From Phallus indusiatus (lineage: Eukaryota; Basidiomycota; Agaricomycetes; Phallales; Phallaceae): a DNA stretch of 64,000 nucleotides. Shown piece by piece: positions 60,466 to 64,000 of this stretch. Location: the NCBI GenBank assembly GCA_027605045.1, contig JAQFWX010000007.1, positions 1,488,001-1,552,000 of the forward strand, written 5' to 3'. Under the pieces are notes generated by a model. The model was given only the letters and a program-made list of their open reading frames with translations, did no database searches and was not told the origin of the DNA. The position numbers and the translations under genes are program-made. Positions within the stretch are counted from its first letter, which is position 1, and every line of letters begins with the position of its first letter.

Positions 60466-61269
60466 CACTGGGGACATTATAGGGTTTACCCAAAAAAAGG
60501 ATCTTAAGAAAATTATAGTTCGAGGCATAGACTATTGATGATTTCCCAAATTGCACAATTATATTATAACTAATACTCCAATTAAGGAATTCTGGCTTGA
60601 AAAATTATCAGTATACTGCTATTATTATCGCAATTTAATTATGTAATGATTTTTACTCATATCACACTATGAATAACTTTCTCTATTCAGTCAAACAGTA
60701 TACAAACTAAAACATATATTATGTATTCAAGTTGATATGATTACTTGTCTATGTAAAATTTTATCATAATTTTGAGGGAGTGGGAAATATTGAGTTTCTG
60801 TGTAATTAAAACTTAAGGTCACAATTTGTGACATTAGAGTTTTCTCAAGATTTTCCAGAAATCCATGTATTATGAAGGTTTTCCCAGGAAAACTCTGATA
60901 TTACAAAGAGTATTCTCATGCTTAAAATTAAGCTTTTCTCATGCATCTAAATTATAATAGAAATATATTTTCACAATAAATATAAACAACATTTTCAGAA
61001 CATTCTTCAATATGGATGATGATAATGTAAGTTTCATTCTGTTTATTATTTTACTGAATGGGTAACATTGATCATGAGCTTATATGACAAAGAATTATTA
61101 CGTAATTCAACCAAGATAGTATACTGACAATTTTGCAAGCCAGAATCCCTTAATCTGAGTATTAGTTATAATATAATTGTGCAATTTGGTAAATCATCAA
61201 TAGTCTATACTTCAAACTATAATTTTCTCAAGATCCTTTTTTTGGCTAAACCCTACAATGTTTCCAGTG
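60466..61269. mobile_element. CACTA-like palindromic MITE, copy 1
   Basis: Begins CACTGGGGACATTATAGGG and ends with the complementary form ...CCAGTG, with the 3-bp duplication AAA on each side. The inverted repeats are about 150 bp long. CACTG ends and a 3-bp duplication are the marks of the CACTA (EnSpm) superfamily. 804 bp, no transposase. Confidence 0.8.
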
Positions 61270-61607
61270 AAATGATTACAAAGTCTTGAGCATGCATGAG
61301 TTGTTGCCTAATTATCTTATATCCATTTCCGAAACACAATTGTACAAGCTTGGTTGACTCAACTGACTATGATGCTGTGCTGCCATCACATTAGTAAAGG
61401 CTGAAGAGAATTGGTTTAAAGCATTACAGTGCCATGTAAAACTGTACACACATATCGCGTGCAACTTAAATAGAGCCCCCAATAAATTCTTAAAAATTAT
61501 GAAAATATTTGTGCGATTAGTTATATATCTTGAGTACAAATTTCATTAATACATTTTAAAATAATAATTGCTAGTTTACAATTAGCCCGGCTTTGTGGGA
61601 AGCTCAG
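61270..61607. other. Spacer with a Tc1-like end
   Basis: AT-rich. At about 61,435-61,450 the word aaaactgtacacac matches the terminal sequence of the neighbouring Tc1 element in opposite sense, possibly a leftover from another Tc1 copy. Nothing else recognised. Confidence 0.35.
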
Positions 61608-61639
61608 GTGTACAGTTTTGCTTGTATTATGAGAATATA

Positions 61640-63593
61640 AGAATCTAGTATTTTGTGTAGCCACCTTTGACTTTTAGAAGTGCCACCACTCATCTGGACA
61701 TGCTTTCAATCAAGTCCTGACAAACTCCAACTTCTATCCCAGACCAAACATTTGAAACTCAGTGGAGACATTGTAGGGTTTAGCCAAAAGAAGGATCTTA
61801 AGAAAATTATGGTTCGAGGTATAGGCTATTGACAATTTACCAAATTGCAAAATCATATTATAACTAATACTCAGCTCAAGGGATTCTGGCTTGAAAAACT
61901 GTCAGTATACTGCTATAATTATCTTGATCAAATTATGCAATAATTGTTTATCATATAAGCCTATAATTAATGTTGTCCATTCAGTAAAATAATGAATAGA
62001 ATGAAACTTACATTATCATCATCCATATTGAAGAATGTTCTCAAAATTGTTTTTATATTTATTGTGAAAATAGATTTCTATTATAATTTAGATGCATGGA
62101 AAAAGCTTAATTTTAAGCATGAGATTACACTATGTAGTATCAGAGTTTTCCTGGGAAAACCTTAATAATATATGGATTTCTGAAAAATCTTGAGAAAACT
62201 CTAATGTCACATACTGTGACTTTAAGTTTTAATTACACAGAAACTCAATATTCCTCACTCCTTCAAAATTATGATAAAAAATTGTATTGATAAGTAATTA
62301 TATTAGCTTCATTATATAATTTTCAGCTATGGTTAATAATAATATATGTTTCACTTTGTATACTGTTTGATTGTATAGAAAAAGTTATTGATAGTATTAT
62401 ATAAGTAAGAATTCTTACATAATTTAACTAGGATAAAAATAGCAACATACTGACAATTTTTCAAGTCAGAATCCCTTGATCTGAGTATTAGTTATAATAT
62501 TATATTACAAGTTAGTGAATTGTCATATGCCTATGCCTTGAACCATAATTTTCTTAGGATCCTTTTTTTGGCTAAACCCTACAATGTCTCCAGTGACTCT
62601 TTCTGAGAGCTCTTGTATGCTGGTTGGGGCCCGGTCATATTTACCAAGCCGCCGTTTTATAATACTCCAGAGGTGCTCTATTAGATTCATGTCTGGTGAT
62701 TATACAGGTCATTTCATAACCTCAAATACATTGTCTTCAAACCAATTTTTCACCTTTTTGGAGGTGTACTTTGGGTCATTGTCCTGCTGGAAGAGGATGT
62801 CCCAGGCTCTTTTCCTGAGTTTCTTCAAAGATCCCTTTAGATGTTGATCCAATATTTTGCAGTATAAATCTGCATCCATTTTTCCATCTATCTTGCCCAC
62901 CTTGCCCGTCCTGTCCCAGCAGAAACATCCCCACACCATGATACTGCCAACACCATGTTTTACAGTTTTGTCAACCACTCAATCATTTAGGCCTTCCCCT
63001 TGCCATTTCCAGACCCATTTGCATCCGTCAGATGCGAACCGATTTATCTTTGTTTCATCAGACCACACCACCCGTTTCCAGTCCTCAATTGTCCAAAATT
63101 GGTGTTTAATTGCCCAATCAAGTCTGTCCTTCTTATGCCAGGGAGAAAGAAGGGGTCGTTTAATTTTTGTGGTTGACTTAAGACCTTCTTTTCTCAGGGA
63201 TCGCTGCAGTGTACTAGTATGGAAAGATACATCGCTCAAGGACTGTAAAATTTTTTGTACATCTACTGCAGTAGTTGTCTGCCCAGAGGTGAGATAACAG
63301 ACGGCATGGGCAATATCACGAGGGGAAAGTGATCGGGGATGGCCACCAGCTGCTCAGGGAAGGCTATTTCAATGTGCTTTTCTAATATTAGTCACTGTTC
63401 CTTGACTAACATTAACGGTCCAGATGATTTTTCTGACTGATGCCCCTTTATCGAGAAGGAGGAGGACACTATCTATCCTCTCCTGTGGAAGCTTGACCAT
63501 GCTTGATTTCTTGCCGGTTTCAGTCTCAAAAATTCCTAATAATATACCTACTTGAATATAGTCACCTGACTCAAACTTTATGTGCATAAACAC
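61640..63593 (-). pseudogene. Tc1 transposase, broken
   Basis: From the start: a helix-turn-helix part (LPQERIDSVLLLLDKGASVR), then KRPLLSPWHKKDRLDWA, WKRVVWSDETKINRFASDG, SIMVWGCFCWDRTG and ILFQQDNDPKYTSK, then SPDMNLIEHLW and LSERV. It is split there by the CACTA-like copy 2 and resumes to end in VKGGYTKY. Frame shifts and stops occur. Two stops in the motif before SPD fit TGG-to-TGA and CAA-to-TAA changes. The DDE-type Asp and downstream motif are recognisable. Confidence 0.82.
61760..62595. mobile_element. CACTA-like palindromic MITE, copy 2, inside Tc1
   Basis: Same family as 60466-61269 in opposite internal orientation. Its left end reads CAGTG instead of CACTG. It is flanked by the 3-bp duplication ACT, and removing the element plus one ACT restores the alignment to the Tc1 family on both sides. 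836 bp. Confidence 0.8.
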
Positions 63594-63785
63594 GATGCAA
63601 ACCTTATTTTACTTTCCATTTTTTACCACATGCAAAACTGTACACATGATACCATCCAAAAGATTTGTATACCATGGACAAACAAATGACTCTGAGCCCA
63701 AATTCCTCTACTGCTGTTATAGCATTGTAAGGCACATGCATTTTTGAATGTAAAAAAATTCATCCCAGTAAAGTTGTCATATCTC

Positions 63786-64000
63786 AGTCTGATGCATATT
63801 TTGACTTGATTTTTGCTGCATCCTGTTCAGAAAAAAATCTAGTTTTATTTTATAATAAATACATGTATTTACTGTTGTTTTCAAAATTGAAGTGTAATTT
63901 TGTGTAATTTTGAAATCAATGATAAATACATATACTTATTAAAAAATAAAACTAGATTTTTTTCTGAACAAGATGCAAGTCAAAATATGCATCACAGACT
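63786..64000. repeat. Foldback element at the window edge
   Basis: AGTCTGATGCATATTTTGACTT on the left is mirrored by the complement ending in ATCACAGACT at the window end. The arms continue over AAAAAATCTAGTTTTATTTTAT and its complement. The structure is a near-complete palindrome of about 215 bp, probably a MITE that may extend past the window. Confidence 0.7.

Larger units (their letters stand above)
61608..63648 (-). mobile_element. Decayed Tc1/mariner transposon
   Basis: Ends begin TGTACAGTTTTGC at about 61,609 and, in complement, at about 63,646. Without the inserted CACTA-like element it is about 1.2 kb, normal for Tc1. It contains the transposase pseudogene on the minus strand. Confidence 0.75.

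Overview
The window is nuclear DNA of a filamentous fungus, most likely a basidiomycete (Agaricomycotina). Evidence: genes are cut by many short introns (about 40-90 nt); the polyketide synthase has the basidiomycete-type KS-AT-DH-MT-(ER-like)-KR-ACP order; there is a WOPR (Gti1/Pac2-type) regulator; and the right-hand 26 kb is packed with chromodomain Ty3/gypsy retrotransposons and DNA transposons. All gene models were spliced by hand from the sequence by matching splice sites, reading phase and family motifs. No transcript data were used, so individual junctions are predictions.

Layout. Bases 1-37.4 kb hold eleven genes: the 3' end of a prolyl-tRNA synthetase (+); a 16-exon reducing polyketide synthase (-); a gene-poor 3.6 kb stretch upstream of it; a zinc polyol/alcohol dehydrogenase (+); a histidine acid phosphatase (+); an RMD1/RMND1-like membrane protein (-); a WOPR regulator (-); a DNAJC11-like J protein (-); a MutY adenine glycosylase (-); a mitochondrial-type acyl-CoA synthetase (-); TTI1 (+), sharing a short upstream region with the synthetase; and the exosome subunit RRP46 (+). 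Apart from the PKS these are ordinary housekeeping genes. The dehydrogenase and phosphatase are PKS neighbours, but nothing in the sequence proves a biosynthetic cluster.

From 37.4 kb on, everything I can recognise is transposon-derived. An old gypsy element (G1, 41.5-49.7 kb) is broken by five LTR insertions and by nonsense changes. A nearly intact gypsy element (G2, 50.1-56.8 kb, LTRs apparently differing at one base) sits inside a solo LTR, which itself sits inside a hAT transposase gene, and G2 carries a hAT-type MITE in its leader. Solo LTRs with clean 5-bp target duplications are scattered around. The last 5 kb hold a MULE fragment, two CACTA-like palindromic elements and a decayed Tc1 transposase.

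Most interesting: (i) the three related LTR families share a hairpin whose loop holds an 11-base word exactly complementary to the primer-binding site, which predicts Tf1-like self-priming, and its 3' arm is duplicated around a GT...AG segment of intron size; (ii) exons of 10-19 nt split the catalytic motifs of the acyl-CoA synthetase, with 12- and 18-nt exons in the RMD1-like gene; (iii) four introns can only be spliced in frame with GC-AG ends.
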